Below are positions 11,773 to 24,240 of a DNA stretch of 64,000 nt, piece by piece. The DNA comes from Sipunculus nudus (taxonomy: Eukaryota; Annelida; Sipuncula; Golfingiida; Sipunculidae): NCBI GenBank assembly GCA_026874595.1, contig CM049315.1, forward strand, positions 6,880,664-6,944,663, given 5' to 3'. The notes beneath the pieces are model-generated. The model saw only the letters and a program-made list of their open reading frames with translations, was not told where the DNA came from and did not search any database. The position numbers and the translations under genes are program-made. Numbering within the stretch: position 1 is the stretch's first letter; every line of letters begins with the position of its first letter.

Positions 11773-13260
11773 ACAGAACATCTGGTGGCACCACCTGTCT
11801 GGTCTACAAAAAAACTATTCCAGAGGGATAAACAAGCCAAAATGTCAGGCTGATACATCCATTTACTCCTAAGATATAAGCAATTTTTACCAAGAGCAAA
11901 CAGACAGATGGACACCATGCAAAAACATTTGCAGATGGCACCACCAGTCTTGAATACAGGATGGAGGTATCCAAGATCTATGTATATGCACAATTTCAGG
12001 CCATTATGGCCAATGGCTCCTAGGAAAAGGGCATTAGTGTATTCTTCAACAAGGCGTACAGGCCTAATGCGAACCTGTGCAAAGTTTGGGAGTATGAATG
12101 GAGGTTTATTTTTAAAATTTAATATTGATCCTCTTAAGTCCTGCATATCTACCTTAGTCATTATGATTTCAGCAAAATGGACATTTTGGACCTGCAAGTT
12201 TCAGACCAGCACATTTTAAAATTAGAATATGGGTAGTTGACAAACAACTATGTGTATCCGCAGAAATCAGAGTGGGAGGGGTGAAGTGAGGCATGGATTA
12301 AGTGGCAAGGGGAATAGAGTTAGGTGTGTTGAATATTAGCATGGATGTCTGCAGCGTATACATGAATGTAGGTGGTGCCACCTGTCATTAAATCGAGTAA
12401 ATTGTCCAGGATGTATAAACCTGCAAAATTTCAGGTGGATATGTCAAACCACTGCTTAGATATGAGTGATTTTATCCCTAGGCAGATGAACAGATGGACG
12501 CTGTGCAAAAGTGGTTGCAGGTGGCGCCACCAGTTTTGTCTATGATGAAGAGCTATGTGAGATCTATACACAAGCAAAATTTTGGCCCAATCGGTCAAAC
12601 AGTTCCCGAGATATGTGGGTTTATGTGTGGAAACAGATGCACATATGGACGCTGGGCAGAGAAGAATGGTCAGAGGTCAACCAAAAATGAGGGCGCCTCA
12701 GTTCACATGTGATCGATCATAATTCCCAATTTGAAAAAATTCTGCCCAGTGGTTATGGAGCGCTCTCCCGAAACCTATGGGGCGATGGTGGCAGGGTCAG
12801 CGTACAACTGAAAACATAGTATACAATGATTGTAGCTGGCACCACCAGTCTTATATACAACAAAGAGATATATACATATGCCCAATGTCAGACTGATATG
12901 TCAAACCCCTCCTGTGAAAAAAGCAGGGGCATACACTGTGCAAAAATTATTGTAGGTGGCGCCACCAGTCATGTACACTATAAAGCTACCCGATATGTAT
13001 AAACATGCCCAATTTTAGGCTGATGTATCAAATTCCTCTGTAGAAATAAGCAGGTGCAGGCTGAACTTTGGTGCCAAATATGATGCAGTGAGCAGTCTGC
13101 CAAAGCTTTAATTAGAATGCAGCTACTGCACTGAGTGATCCTTGACCTATACCTGGCTGCACTTCTTCCAATACAGGCACTGTGCCAAAACTATTTATAG
13201 AGGTGACATCATCTTGGCCAATGGCCAACATCAAGGCACTGGCAATCTGCCAATGGTAAA
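11773..13260 (-). mobile_element. Helitron-like family B units with a reversed 3' end
   Basis: The 3' terminus is seen in reverse at 12222: the complement reads CTAA followed by T, preceded by a degenerate hairpin (about 12228-12262) and by a roughly 90-bp block also found before the plus-strand ends at 37942 and 62373. To its right are tandem units at 12355, 12480, 12840 and 12930, each with the GGTGGCGCCACCAGT palindrome block (perfect at 12520-12531 and 12955-12966). To its left, 11773-12200 holds further units with GGTGGCACCACC variants, so at least two insertions are joined. Ending in CTRR next to T after a hairpin is the Helitron signature. No Rep/helicase frame is present. Confidence 0.6.
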
Positions 13261-13719
13261 CCAAGTGCAGCCATCTGTACACAAAAGTGGTCCCTACTTG
13301 AAATAACTTTGAAATTTATTTTCCCAATACAAAATGCTTTTCAGCTGACTTTTTATAAAAAAGAAATCAGGAATATATGTAAAATTATTACTGATGCATA
13401 CTGAATGCAAAATTAAAAAAATACAGATATATCTCAATGATGGCAAATTCTTGAATTAAGTTGAGTTGGGATACCAAAAATTTATATTCCACGTACAGTT
13501 GTCTTTATATAGCCACAGAGAGCTGAATATCCATGATTGTAACACTGCCTGGTATGATGAATAACTTAAATCATAAATCTGATTTTTTAAAAGTTTTAAA
13601 AAAACTTTCTTGTCAATATTAACCAAAGATAACCTGAAATCTAAATGTCTAGTGGCATGATGTAATAGATGCTGATAAACTGGTGCCAGGCTTGATGTAA
13701 CAGCATCACACAGCTAACA
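13261..13719. other. Unassigned DNA between repeat blocks
   Basis: AT-rich, with no unit that I can match to the flanking families. Confidence 0.4.
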
Positions 13720-14600
13720 TATATGGTAAAATGACTCAATTCAATCTCCATAAATCAGCCAAAAATCATTCATGTGGAACCATTAATGACAATTATTATA
13801 AGAATTATTGTAGGGATTATTCTTGTAAAATATTTAACAAACTGGCTTCAGTGGCATCAGTTGAAAAACGTTTCGCAGGTTTATAACTCATATAGGAAGA
13901 TACAGCAAATTGGCTATGTTCAGCTTCCCATAACTTAGCCAAAAGTCACTGAAAAGAGACCATTTGAACAAACTTCAGAAAGCACTCCCCTAGGATCATT
14001 TCTGTGCCATATTAAACATTTTGGCCATATGGTTTCAGAGAGGAAGTTTTTTGTAGCCCTCAGTGTGATACAGGCACTGATGACCCCGTACAAAAAAGGC
14101 CGATGCAGGTGGCGCCACCAATACCTCAATTTCAGATATGACCTAAGTGACCAACATTGGCATAAAATTTGGTGATGATAGCTCCAGCTGTTTTTGAGAT
14201 AAAAATTTTAATATGCTTTTTTGCACAGTTAACAAAGTTCAACCTCCTGTAACTCGGCCGAAAATCTCCGAACTGGAACCATTCGAACAAATTTGAGAAA
14301 GATTGTTCCAGGGATCATTTCTGTAAAATATTGGACAATTTGGCTGGAGAGTTTTTGAGAAGAAGATTTTTAAAGCTTTTTTAGCTTTTTCCCTATAAAA
14401 TCTAAGAAAATGCAGTTAGAAAAAAATTAAACAAAATCTGATATAGTTTTTTGGATGACTGATTATTTGCAAAAAAATTGGTGATGCTAGCTACTGCCGT
14501 TTTTGAGATAGCTATGGTTAACGTACAGACAACGCACGACGTACGACGCACGACACACGACACACGCCGCCGCACCATCGCATAAGCTCACAGGTTCGCT
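13720..14600. repeat. Dispersed repeat units (CTTGGCCAAAA...GAACCATT type)
   Basis: Three diverged units of one family, starting near 13735, 13925 and 14245. Each has a block like AACTTAGCCAAAAGTCA, then GGAACCATTCGAACAAA, then GGGATCATTTCTGTAAAAT and TTTTGAGA(A/T)AAGATTTT. A family B palindrome unit (14108-14119) is embedded between units 2 and 3. The right edge, 14520-14575, is a CpG-rich ACGACGTACGACGCACGAC run, a microsatellite-like terminus. Confidence 0.65.
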
Positions 14601-15420
14601 AAAAAGGGGAAGGTAGATGGTGCCACCGGACCGGTCTGGTCTATAAGAAAACTCTCTAAGATGGATGGACATGCCAAATTTCAGACCAATACGTTTAAGC
14701 ACTCCTGAGATATGAGCAATTTTCACCAAAAGCCAATGTACGGATGGACGCCACATGAAAATGCCTGCAGATGATGCAACCATTCTGATATACAAGATGG
14801 AGTATCCAAGATAGATATGGACATGCACAATTTCAGGCCAATATGGCAAATCATGCCTGAGAAAAGGGCATTAATTTATAATATGAAAAAGGTAAAGTAG
14901 GTAGCACCACCTGTCTGGTCTACAAGAAAACTCTCCGAGATAGATGTACATGTCAAATTTCAGACCAATGGATGGAACAACTCCTGAGATATGAGCAATT
15001 TTCACCTAAAGCAAATGTAAGGATGGACGTGCACCACACAAAAACGATCGCAGATAGTGCCACCAGTCTTAAATACGAGGTGGAGGTATCCAAGGTCTAA
15101 GGACATGCAAAATTTCAGCTCAATATATTGAACCATTCCTGACATATGGGCTGTTATAAAGAAGACACCCAGATTCAAAATGCACATGAGGACTGCAGGT
15201 GGTGTCACCAGTTAAGCACAACTACATAAGTGAGCAAATAACTATGCCAAGTTTCAGAAAAATCAGTCCAAGGGTCTCAGATGAGTTCTCTGTAAATGAA
15301 TGTGGCAGTGGAACCCAGTCAAAAACATATAGTATCTGCAAAACTTTGTTTTGGGATACAATTAAGTGTGGGCTTAGCAGATCATTCCGCTCTCTGATTT
15401 TTGCTCCCTCTTGACCCTGA
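14601..15420 (-). mobile_element. Further Helitron-like family B units
   Basis: Three to four diverged tandem units with GGTGCCACC-type palindrome remnants (14620, 14910, 15056 and 15200). Each has the conserved follow-on ATGCACAATTTCAGGCCAAT and TCCTGAGATATGAGCAAT. The units have the same orientation as 11773-13080. No terminus was found on the right. Confidence 0.6.
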
Positions 15421-16800
15421 GATATTCAAAATTTAATAACGAAGGAAAAGAAATTGTGTCATTAGAAGGAATTTAAGTCAATATGGACATACAGAACTAG
15501 GGGGCAATATGTACCCTGTATTATTTTTATATACACAGAAAACCATGGTTTCACATTATGGATGCAGCCACATTAATGGTACATAAACATTTGCAATAAT
15601 GTGTGTATTGTATCTTGGGCTTTAAGTACATATGCCTGAATACAAGTATTTCCAAGAAAACCACATGGACCACAACACTATCTCATATTCAACTGTTTTG
15701 GAAATTGTTATGATTCTTTGTGCAAGTGAACACAATTACTATACTAACAAGACCATGTGACTAAAGATCAGATCTTGGGCATGCACAACACCTCTCAAAC
15801 ACGGTGAAGATACATGAATGTGCAAAATTATGAAACATTGGTTGGAAGCTTGTAACACCTTGATGTGTAAACTATGGTCACCTGGAGGCGGGCATGTTTA
15901 TGTTTATATTTTGTGCCACTAATTGTGCCAAGTGCAAGCTTTATCTCCACTTGGGTACCAGCCTAAGCATATATTTTAAGAATGAAATATAAGTGGAACC
16001 ATTAAATTTCATGGATAAAACAATATTTTTCATTTTTTTATTTAATATACCTGGTAAATGAATGGGTGCTTTCAACAAGCACCAACTCTTGTATAGTGTT
16101 GATTCTTGAGACTTCTAGCTGAATTTTCTGTTCTTTTTAGAACCTCATCAACAGTTGCTATAGTAAAGCTACATCCCTGGATAAATGGAGGACCTTGGTA
16201 AAATAATAACTCTATTGAATAAATAACTCAATGTTGAAGATTAGAGGCCTCATATTTTTGTTATTTATTGCGCAAATGCAAATAGTGAATGAAGTGTGAT
16301 CTTATGAGACAGCAAAGCATATAAAATTTTTCTTTTAATTAATAAAAAAGTATTGTTGTTCTGCACTTTTTTTTTTTTAAAGAAATACTGTACATCTTGC
16401 TTAAGTACACTTGACACTACTTTAGTGTTTTTCCCTATTAATTCTTTCCCTAAATCTAAATTGTGAAAGATCAAAACTCAATATTAGAATGAACTTTCCT
16501 TGTCCCATAAGGAGACAATTGTGTGTTTGCTTTCAAATACACAAGTAAAATGCATAATAAATTAATCAAAATGTAGATAGCACCAACAGTCATTTATCAA
16601 CAATAAACCTTCTATGAAATGAACCAGCATTGCAATACATTCCTTAAATATTTAAGTATTGGAGCTTTTATGAATGAAATTTGATTAAAACAGCACTATG
16701 AGTAAAATTTTACAAGTAACATTTCTGAGCAATCAGATAGTCCAAATCGTTCAATGTTTCATGCTGACAGGCATATGTGTTAATCGACATGGGGTGCAGT
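15421..16800. other. Unassigned AT-rich DNA
   Basis: No gene or repeat family recognised. Short homopolymer runs only. Confidence 0.45.
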
Positions 16801-16814
16801 ATTTCCCAATGGTA

Positions 16815-17083
16815 AATGTTTGTTCAGCTGAGTTGGAACAGTGATTATCATGGTGATCAAAAGTATGTTTATGCCACATATAGCTCACAGTATAAAGGTC
16901 ACAGTGACCTAGTTGTTTTTTTTTTGCATGGAAATTTTACCAGTACCCGCCTTGATATCAAGACAGGACTTTCTAGTTATAATAGTTTTTTCTTTAGCCT
17001 GCTAGAGGATGGCTGGATGGAAGGACAACAGACAAAGGACAAATCACGTCAGCTCCCCATGACTGAAAGTCAGAGGAACTAAA
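16815..17083 (+). mobile_element. Third Helitron-like family, 3' fragment
   Basis: Ends with a hairpin at 17051-17080: AGCTCCCCATGACT, loop GAA, AGTCAGAGGAACT, then AAAAA. Upstream is GGACAACAGACAAAGGACAAA, which parallels the GGACAAAGAG sequence just before the family A hairpin at 31210. The core TGACT-NNN-AGTCA is the same as in family A although the rest differs. The interior (GTCACAGTGACC palindrome, AAATTTTACCAGTACC) is unlike family A. An 88-codon frame here is a shadow. Confidence 0.5.
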
Positions 17084-17239
17084 AATCTGGACACAAATAT
17101 CAATGAAAAAATAAAACATTAACCCTCCCTCACAGGGAGGAGATGCTTAAAATGGAAAAAAATGGCCATGTGGGGATAATTCTACTCATGTCTACTGAGT
17201 GAAAAAATATGTTTAAAAAACTTTAAGTTTCAAGTCATC

Positions 17240-17960
17240 AAAAGTTCCTTTGAAGTTCCATGGCCTGCTGTGCCTGCCTGTCAGCCTAAAAGGGACAAGG
17301 ATTTCCTGAGCAGCGTCTGGGACCGGCTACTGTATTCTTCTGGCTGGTGTCCTGTTTGACAGGTGAAAAATGGATGAAATAACAGAGCTCATGGATGAAG
17401 AATAGCAACGTTCTCGGCACCACTCTATCTGACAGGTGGGGATGAAAAAAAAAGGGATGTGTCCCTACATGGTTATGTTGTACATCCCACCGCTGCCACC
17501 AGAATGGGCCTCAGCTCATGCTGTGTGAGTCTCTAGCAGCTCAACTATGTGGTTCAGCGATGATGTAGTAATCTTTCCTTCCAAATGAGGTGCTAAATGT
17601 GTGTTAAATAAGCATTATTGTATAAGTTCTTGATACTACCATATTCAAGAAGCAGAGATAAAGATAAAGGAACATCTCATTCTGTAGTAATGTTATATAT
17701 CTTGTCTCTGATGACAAAAGGGCTCCAGCTTATCATGATTTGCATTCAGTGGCTCATTTCTTCCTTCCTAATGCAGGGCAAAGCAGGTTAAATAGGCAAA
17801 ATTAAGCTAGTTCTAGATACCGCTATATCAACAGGAGGGAATTAAAATGGAATTTGCCATGACATGGTATTTTTGTACATCTCCCCTGTCACCAAAAGGG
17901 CTCAAGTTTAAGATGTTAGGCATTCATAAACTTACTCTGCAGGGATTACATATAAGGATT
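17240..17960. repeat. Three diverged copies of a GTACATC...GGGCTC block in complex DNA
   Basis: Related blocks occur at about 17480-17515 (GTACATCCCACCGCTGCC then AGAATGGGCCTCAGCTCA), 17690-17735 (CTTGTCTCTGATGAC then AAAAGGGCTCCAGCTTA) and 17870-17912 (GTACATCTCCCCTGTCACC then AAAAGGGCTCAAGTTTA). They look like an old local triplication of about 200 bp, in sequence otherwise non-repetitive and of mixed composition. Confidence 0.4.
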
Positions 17961-18339
17961 TTCCTTTTCTTGTAATAAAAAACACTGCACAACAGGTTAG
18001 GTTTGTTTAATTTGTAATTTCATGTTTCTGCCTTTTTGACACAGATTCAAAAACAGGGAATATTTTTAATAATGGTTTCCTTGCACAGCCAACCTTGTCT
18101 AGCAAACAGGGCCCCACCTCAAGCTGTATGCATCCATGTTTGTTGTTCATTGAAAATGAAATACCTTTTCATATAAAGATAACAGAATGTGGTTGGCACT
18201 GTCTGCTGATATTGGATGAAGGTAAGTGTAAAATGAAAAATTATATGTTATTTTTAATTGTATTGGCTTATATTTGTGGGTAAGGGAGTACTCCTAAAGT
18301 CACATCACTTATTTAGGCATCAAATAAATGCTAAACTGC

Positions 18340-18600
18340 CCACTGCTCATTGTAGCCCAGTATAACAGGCATTGTGGTAAAGTTAAACAGGCATTCTAGC
18401 TCTGTGTAACAGGCATTGTAGTAAAGTGTAACAGGCATAGTGGAAATATGTAACTGGCATTGTGAAACTGTGTAACAGGTATTGTGGAACTGTGGAACTG
18501 GCATTGTTGAACTATGTAACAAGCATTGTGAAACTGTGTAACAGGCACTGTGGAACTACATGTGTAACAGGCACTGTGTAACAGGCATTCTGGCACCCTG
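18340..18600. repeat. Minisatellite with AACAGGCATTGTGG motif
   Basis: Around 12 imperfect units of about 20 bp built on TGTAACAGGCATTGTGGAAC. Minus-strand frames across it are repeats of this unit. Confidence 0.88.
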
Positions 18601-20010
18601 GAGACCCTGGCTCTGACCCCTGACCTTCACTCTGGCTTAAGATATTAACATACAGACAACATTCATTGGTAAGTACTAATTGAAAAATAAATGAAAGAGT
18701 CAGCAGTTTCATAAAATCTTAAAAATCCTATATTCTGCAAGTGTGGCAAAAAAGATCCTCACATGACCAAAATCCATCAGCAAAGTCTAATTGGAAACTT
18801 AGTAAACAATCCAAAAGTGTGCCCTGTTTAATCCAATCTTTCGTTTTCACAGTCTTGCAAGAAATCCAGAATGTATTTTAATGTTATTTTGTGTTTGGAT
18901 TAGCAGCCCTATACATATGATTGAAATGGCACAGCCACCTTATAACTTCAATTAAATCAGGCATCATTCCATATAAAAGGGCAGTGTATACCCAAGTTAA
19001 ATTGTCAATATTGACTGACCATTGATATATACTGATAAGTTGAGGATTATAAATAAAACATGAAGACATGGTGGCTCCAGTGGTTAATTCAAAGACTCTT
19101 CAAGTGTGTATTTTAGTAACAAACAACATGATACTTTGCAGACCTTTCCTGCATTATGACTTGTGATTAATCTACAGAGTTCACAGTCCGTCTAGGAGGA
19201 TAGCGTGATGACGCCTGGCTGAGCCACTGCGGCACCGAAGGGTCAGTTGTTTGTGTGGTGTTTTGCACATATTCCATTGGTATTTGCAGACTTAAAGGGC
19301 ACCAGTTAAATGAGGTTACTGTTAGCCTTCTATATCTCATACATCTGTTGAGGTCAATAATTGGTGAACCTTTGCATAACCAGATGTTCCTTGGGCGCTT
19401 CTCACATAGTCATGAACTGACCAAGTAGCATTCGGCAGATTCACACAGCTCTAAGCTGGGGCTCACCGATGCAATTTGAAGGCTCTATAGGCCTCCTGAT
19501 ATAATTTTGAGCTCCCATGAGAGAATCAATATGACTGACAATCCAGCATCAATGTTCTATTTCCTGACTGAACAAACAAGTCATTGTCAGTGTTTGCACT
19601 ACACCACATGAACTGAGATCCACAGGGGCAATGCTCTCAAGTTCCTACAGCATGTTATGTCATTAAGAGATGCTTCTGACATATCAGAAATTAAAGATGA
19701 TCTGCAATATTACATCCCATGCAACCATTAACATGAAATTCATAAACTGTTTTCACTGTCTAGCTCTTACTATGGTAACACTAGATCTTACGATGGATAT
19801 GTTCTGTATTGCAATTGTAAAGAATTACTGCGGCCATAATAGCTCTTCGGGAAGCTTAATCTGATGCAAGATCTAATATGGAAGAAATTAGATGCAGATG
19901 AAATTACAGGTGTTTTCTACAAGCATACCTGTCCTGTGAAAACTAAATGAATTCAGATACACTTCACATGTGAATTAAGATTCAGATAGGGATAAGTCCC
20001 TATTTTAGGG
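18601..20010. other. Unassigned DNA
   Basis: No gene recognised. Around 19180-19260 there is a short, GC-richer patch with no visible open frame of note. It may be a fragment of something conserved, but I cannot assign it. Confidence 0.4.
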
Positions 20011-20070
20011 TGTATATTATAAGGTATAATAAGGTGTATATAATAAACAGGGTGTATATAATAAAAAGAA
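20011..20070. repeat. Short GGTGTATATAATAA minisatellite
   Basis: Three to four imperfect copies of GGTGTATATAATAA(AC)A. Confidence 0.75.
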
Positions 20071-20439
20071 CAACCACACCTTAATTAATGTCTGAATGCA
20101 TGTTAGGCTGACATACTGTATAAGGAGTACATGTCAAAGAAATTTAATAGAAGGACCCAATTTACAATCCAGTGCAATTACCAAAGGAGTGCAGAAAGAA
20201 CAATCATACAAAACAGTGGTTCTTCTGCACTAAGAACACAACAGTTCATAATGACCTCGATGTCAGGTCAGAGCCATTCTTTACCATGACTTCTCTGACT
20301 TGTTTTGGCCTACAAGTGGTAGTCTATGTATATGCATGAACTCTGTGATAAGAATGAAATGTTATTTATCAAACCTCTTCATTTAAAGGTTCTGTTTGCA
20401 AAAAGCCCTGAATTTTCCAGAAATCATAACCTATTTTTA

Positions 20440-21690
20440 GGCACCATATAGCAAAGCTGTGAGGTTCTGTTACGGATTCACCTTGGAGACACTGGAGAAG
20501 ATTCAACAGGAAATCATCTGTGATGTCCACAATGATGTGTTTTATTTAGCTGGTATCATAAGTTACATGGGTTTTTTTTAAACAATCTAAATAAAACTGT
20601 CCTTCAGATAAGTTGTAAACCTTGTACAATACAACCATCATTTGTCCTTAACGTTTACAGGTCTGGATCTCAGTGACACAAGAGATTTGAGGATTCATCT
20701 TGGAGACACTGGAGAAGATCCAACAGGAAATCTTCATCTGTGATGTCTACAATGTTGAACACTGTGTTTTATCTGGCTGGTATCATAAGTTACATGGTGT
20801 TCTTTTTAAACAATCTAATAGAAACTGTCCTTCAGATGAGTTGTAAACCTTGTACAGAACAACCGCCATTTGTCCTTTAAATGTTTACAGGTCTGAATCT
20901 GTAATGTCCACAATGATGTGTTTTATTTAGCTGGTATCATAAGTTACATGGTTTTTTTTTAAACAATCTAAATAAAACTGTCCTTCAGATAAGTTGTAAA
21001 CCTTGTACAATACAACCATCATTTGTCCTTAACGTTTACAGGTCTGGATCTCAGTGACACAAGAGATTTGAGGATTCATCTTGGAGACACTGGAGAAGAT
21101 CCAACAGGAAATCTACATCTGTGATGTCTACAATGTTGAACACTGTGTTTTATCTGGCTGGTATCATAAGTTACATGGTGTTCTTTTTAAACAATCTAAT
21201 AGAAACTGTCCTTCAGATGAGTTGTAAACCTTGTACAGAACAACCGCCATTTGTCCTTTAAATGTTTACAGGTCTGAATCTGTAATGTCCACAATGATGT
21301 GTTTTATTTAGCTGGTATCATAAGTTACATGGTTTTTTTTAAACAATCTAAATAAAACTGTCCTTCAGATAAGTTGTAAACCTTGTACAATACAACCATC
21401 ATTTGTCCTTAACGTTTACAGGTCTGGATCTCAGTGACACAAGAGATTTGAGGATTCATCTTGGAGACACTGGAGAAGATCCAACAGGAAATCTTCATCT
21501 GTGATGTCTACAATGTTGAACACTGTGTTTTATCTGGCTGGTATCATAAGTTACATGGTGTTCTTTTTAAACAATCAAATAGAAACTGTCCTTCAGATGA
21601 GTTGTAAACCTTGTACAGAACAACCGCCATTTGTCCTTTAAATGTTTACAGGTCTGAATCTAAGTGACAGAAGAGATTTGAATCCTGTTG
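20440..21690. repeat. Tandem array of 380-bp units (two-part higher-order repeat)
   Basis: The anchor GGTCTGGATCTCAGTGACAC recurs at 20660, 21041 and 21421, giving a 380-381 bp period with about 3.3 copies. Each unit contains two related halves sharing GTCCACAATGATGTG/GTCTACAATGTTGAACAC, TGGTATCATAAGTTACATGG and CTGTCCTTCAGAT(A/G)AGTTGTAAACC, so it arose by duplication of a shorter ancestor and then of the pair. Copies are nearly identical. One frame within a unit gives a short (45-codon) ATG frame repeated in the array, with hydrophobic residues. I regard it as chance. Confidence 0.93.
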
Positions 21691-21694
21691 TGTG

Positions 21695-23835
21695 TAATAT
21701 GATCATAATTAAGTATGCATGGTGTTAAACTGCACTGGGCAGCTGTTTGTGTCATATGATAATTAGTATGGTGTTAACCTGCACTGGGCAGCTGTTTGTG
21801 TCATAAGATCATATTTTGGTGTTAAACTGCACTGGGCAGCTGTTTGTGTCATATGATCATAAGTATGGTGTTAACCTACACTGGGCAGTTGTTTGTGTCA
21901 TATGATCATAAGTATGGTGTTAACCTGCACTGGGCAGTTGTTTGTGTCATATGATCATAAGTTTGGTGTTAACCTGCACTGGGCAGCTGTTTGTGTCATA
22001 TGATCATAAGTATGGTGTTAACCTGCACTGGGCAGTTGTTTGTGTCATATGATCATAAGTTTGGTGTTAACCTGCACTGGGCGGCTGTTTGTGTCATATG
22101 ATCATAAGTTTGGTGTAAACCTGCACTGGGCAGCTGTTTGTGTCTTATGATCATAAGTTTGGTGTTTACCTGTACTGGGCAGTTGTTTGTGTCTTATGAT
22201 CATAAGTTTGGTGTTAACCTGTACTGGGCAGTTGTTTGTGTGTCATATGATCATAAGTTTGGTGTTAACCTGCACTTGGCAGGTGTTGTGTCATATGATC
22301 ATAAGTTTAGTGTTAACCTGAACTGGGCAGCTGTTTGTGTGTCATATGATCATAAGTATGGTGTTAACCTGCACTGGGCAGCTGTTTGTGTGTCATATGA
22401 TCATAAGTTTGGTGTTAACCTGCACTGGGCAGCTGTTTGTGTCATATGATCATATTTTGGTGTTAACCTGTACTGGGCAGTTGTTTGTGTCATATGATCA
22501 TAAGTATGGGGTTAACCTAAACTGGGCAGCAATTTGTGTGTCATATGATCATAAGAATGGTGTTAACCTGCACTGGGCAGCTGTTTGTGTGTCATATGAT
22601 CATAAGTTTGGTGTTAACTTGCACTGGGCAGTTGTTTGTGTCATATGATCATAAGTTTGGTGTTAACCTGCACTGGGCAGCTGTTTGTGTCATATGATCA
22701 TAAGTTTGGTGTTAACCTGCACTGGGCAGTTGTTTGTGTCATATGATCATAAGTTTGGTGTTAACCTGCACTGGGCAGTTGTTTGTGTCATATGATCATA
22801 AGTTTGGTGTAAACCTGCACTTGGCAGGTGTTGTGTCATATGATCATAAGTTTAGTGTTAACCTGCACTGGGCAGCTGTTTGTGTGTCATATGATCATAA
22901 GTTTGGTGTTAACCTGCACTGGGCAGCTGTTTGTGTGTCATATGATCATAAGTTTGGTGTAAACCTGCACTGGGCAGCTGTTTGTGTGTCATATGATCAT
23001 AAGTTTGGTGTTAACCTGCACTGGGCAGCTGTTTGTGTGTCATATGATCATATTTTGGTGTTAACCTGCACTGGGCAGCTGTTTGTGTGTCATATGATCA
23101 TAAGTTTGGTGTTAACCTGCACTGGGCAGTTGTTTGTGTCATATGATCATATTTTGGTGTTAACCTGCACTGGGCAGCTGTTTGTGTCATATGATCATAT
23201 TTTGGTGTTAATCTGCACTGGGCAGCTGTTTGTGTGTCATATGATCAGAAGTTTGGTGTTTACCTGCACTGGGCAGCTGTTTGTGTCATATGATCATAAG
23301 TTTGGTGTTAACCTGCACTGGGCAGCTGTTTGTGTGTCATATGAAAATATTTTGGTGTTGACCTGTACTGGGCAGCTGTTTGTGTGTCATATGATCATAA
23401 GTATGGTGTTAACCTGCACTGGGTAGCTGTTTGTGTGTCATATGATCATAAGTTTGGTGTTTACCTGCACTGGGCAGTTGTTTGTGTCATATGATCATAT
23501 TTTGGTGTTAATCTGCACTGGGCAGCTGTTTGTGTGTCATATGATCATAAGTATGGTGTGAGCCTGCACTGGGCAGCTGTTTGTGTGTCATATGATCATA
23601 AGTTTGGTGTTTACCTGCACAGGGCAGTTGTTTGTGTCATATGATCATATTTTGGTGTTAATCTGCACTGGGCAGCTGTTTGTGTGTCATATGATCATAA
23701 GTATGGTGTTAGCCTGCACTGGGCAGCTGTTTGTGTGTCATATGATCATAAGTTTGGTGTTAACCTGCACTGGGCAGCTGTTTGTGTGTCATATGATCAT
23801 AAGTATGGTGTTAACCTGCACTGGGCGGGTGTTTC
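21695..23835. repeat. Satellite of 49/51-bp units, about 43 copies
   Basis: Unit steps are 49 bp (for example 21901 to 21950), or 51 bp where an extra GT is present (GTGTGTCAT instead of GTGTCAT). Every unit carries the palindromic hexamers CATATG, TGATCA and GTTAAC, and CAGCTG or its CAGTTG variant. A subset lost several bases around CATAAG (CATATTTTGG form). The array abuts the 380-bp array at about 21690 and ends at about 23835. Runs of 51-bp units keep frame and give 17-residue protein-like repeats up to 230 codons, but switches between 49 and 51 break every frame, so it is not coding. Confidence 0.96.
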
Positions 23836-24240
23836 AAGTTTGAAATCATTCATGGTAATTAAGCTTAATTTGTGACTTAAATACCATATGACCTGAAAAT
23901 TTGTATATTAGACATTCATAACTTAAACAGTAAGTTAGTTCTTATAGCATGCAAGGATATATGTGGCCTTGGACATGACAAACAGATTGCATGTAGTGAC
24001 ACAATTAAATACTTGGATCACAGCCTTTACACAGGGCTCATCTAACATATGTAAACCCAAACAGCTCCAGATAGTATTATATAATCTCTTACATGACATA
24101 AAAGTTATTTTTTTTTCCAAAATAAGAGGAATAACTAGAATGTTTCCATGAATTTTACTGCTATATGGTAGTTTATCCTAGTAATGATTTAGATATAGGC
24201 ATAAATGAAATACTTTCTTAATTATGTCAGTGTGAAAACA
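23836..24240. other. Unassigned AT-rich DNA
   Basis: Nothing recognised between the satellite and the next Helitron-like element. Confidence 0.5.

Noticed and set aside
11682-12197. 171-codon minus frame
   Set aside because: It spans the family A 3' fragment and family B units, with no recognisable domain. Chance frame in repeats.
20700-20880. Short ATG frame MSTMLNTVFYLAGIISYMVFF repeated in the 380-bp array
   Set aside because: The frame is broken in the second half of each unit by indels and stops, as expected of non-coding satellite. Possible but unsupported.
22734-23426. 230-codon frame of 17-residue repeats
   Set aside because: It lies entirely inside the 49/51-bp satellite, and alternating unit lengths shift the frame. 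Parallel frames in the same array give a different repeated peptide.
21695-23835. CRISPR array
   Set aside because: Units are contiguous with no unique spacers, and the genome is eukaryotic in character.
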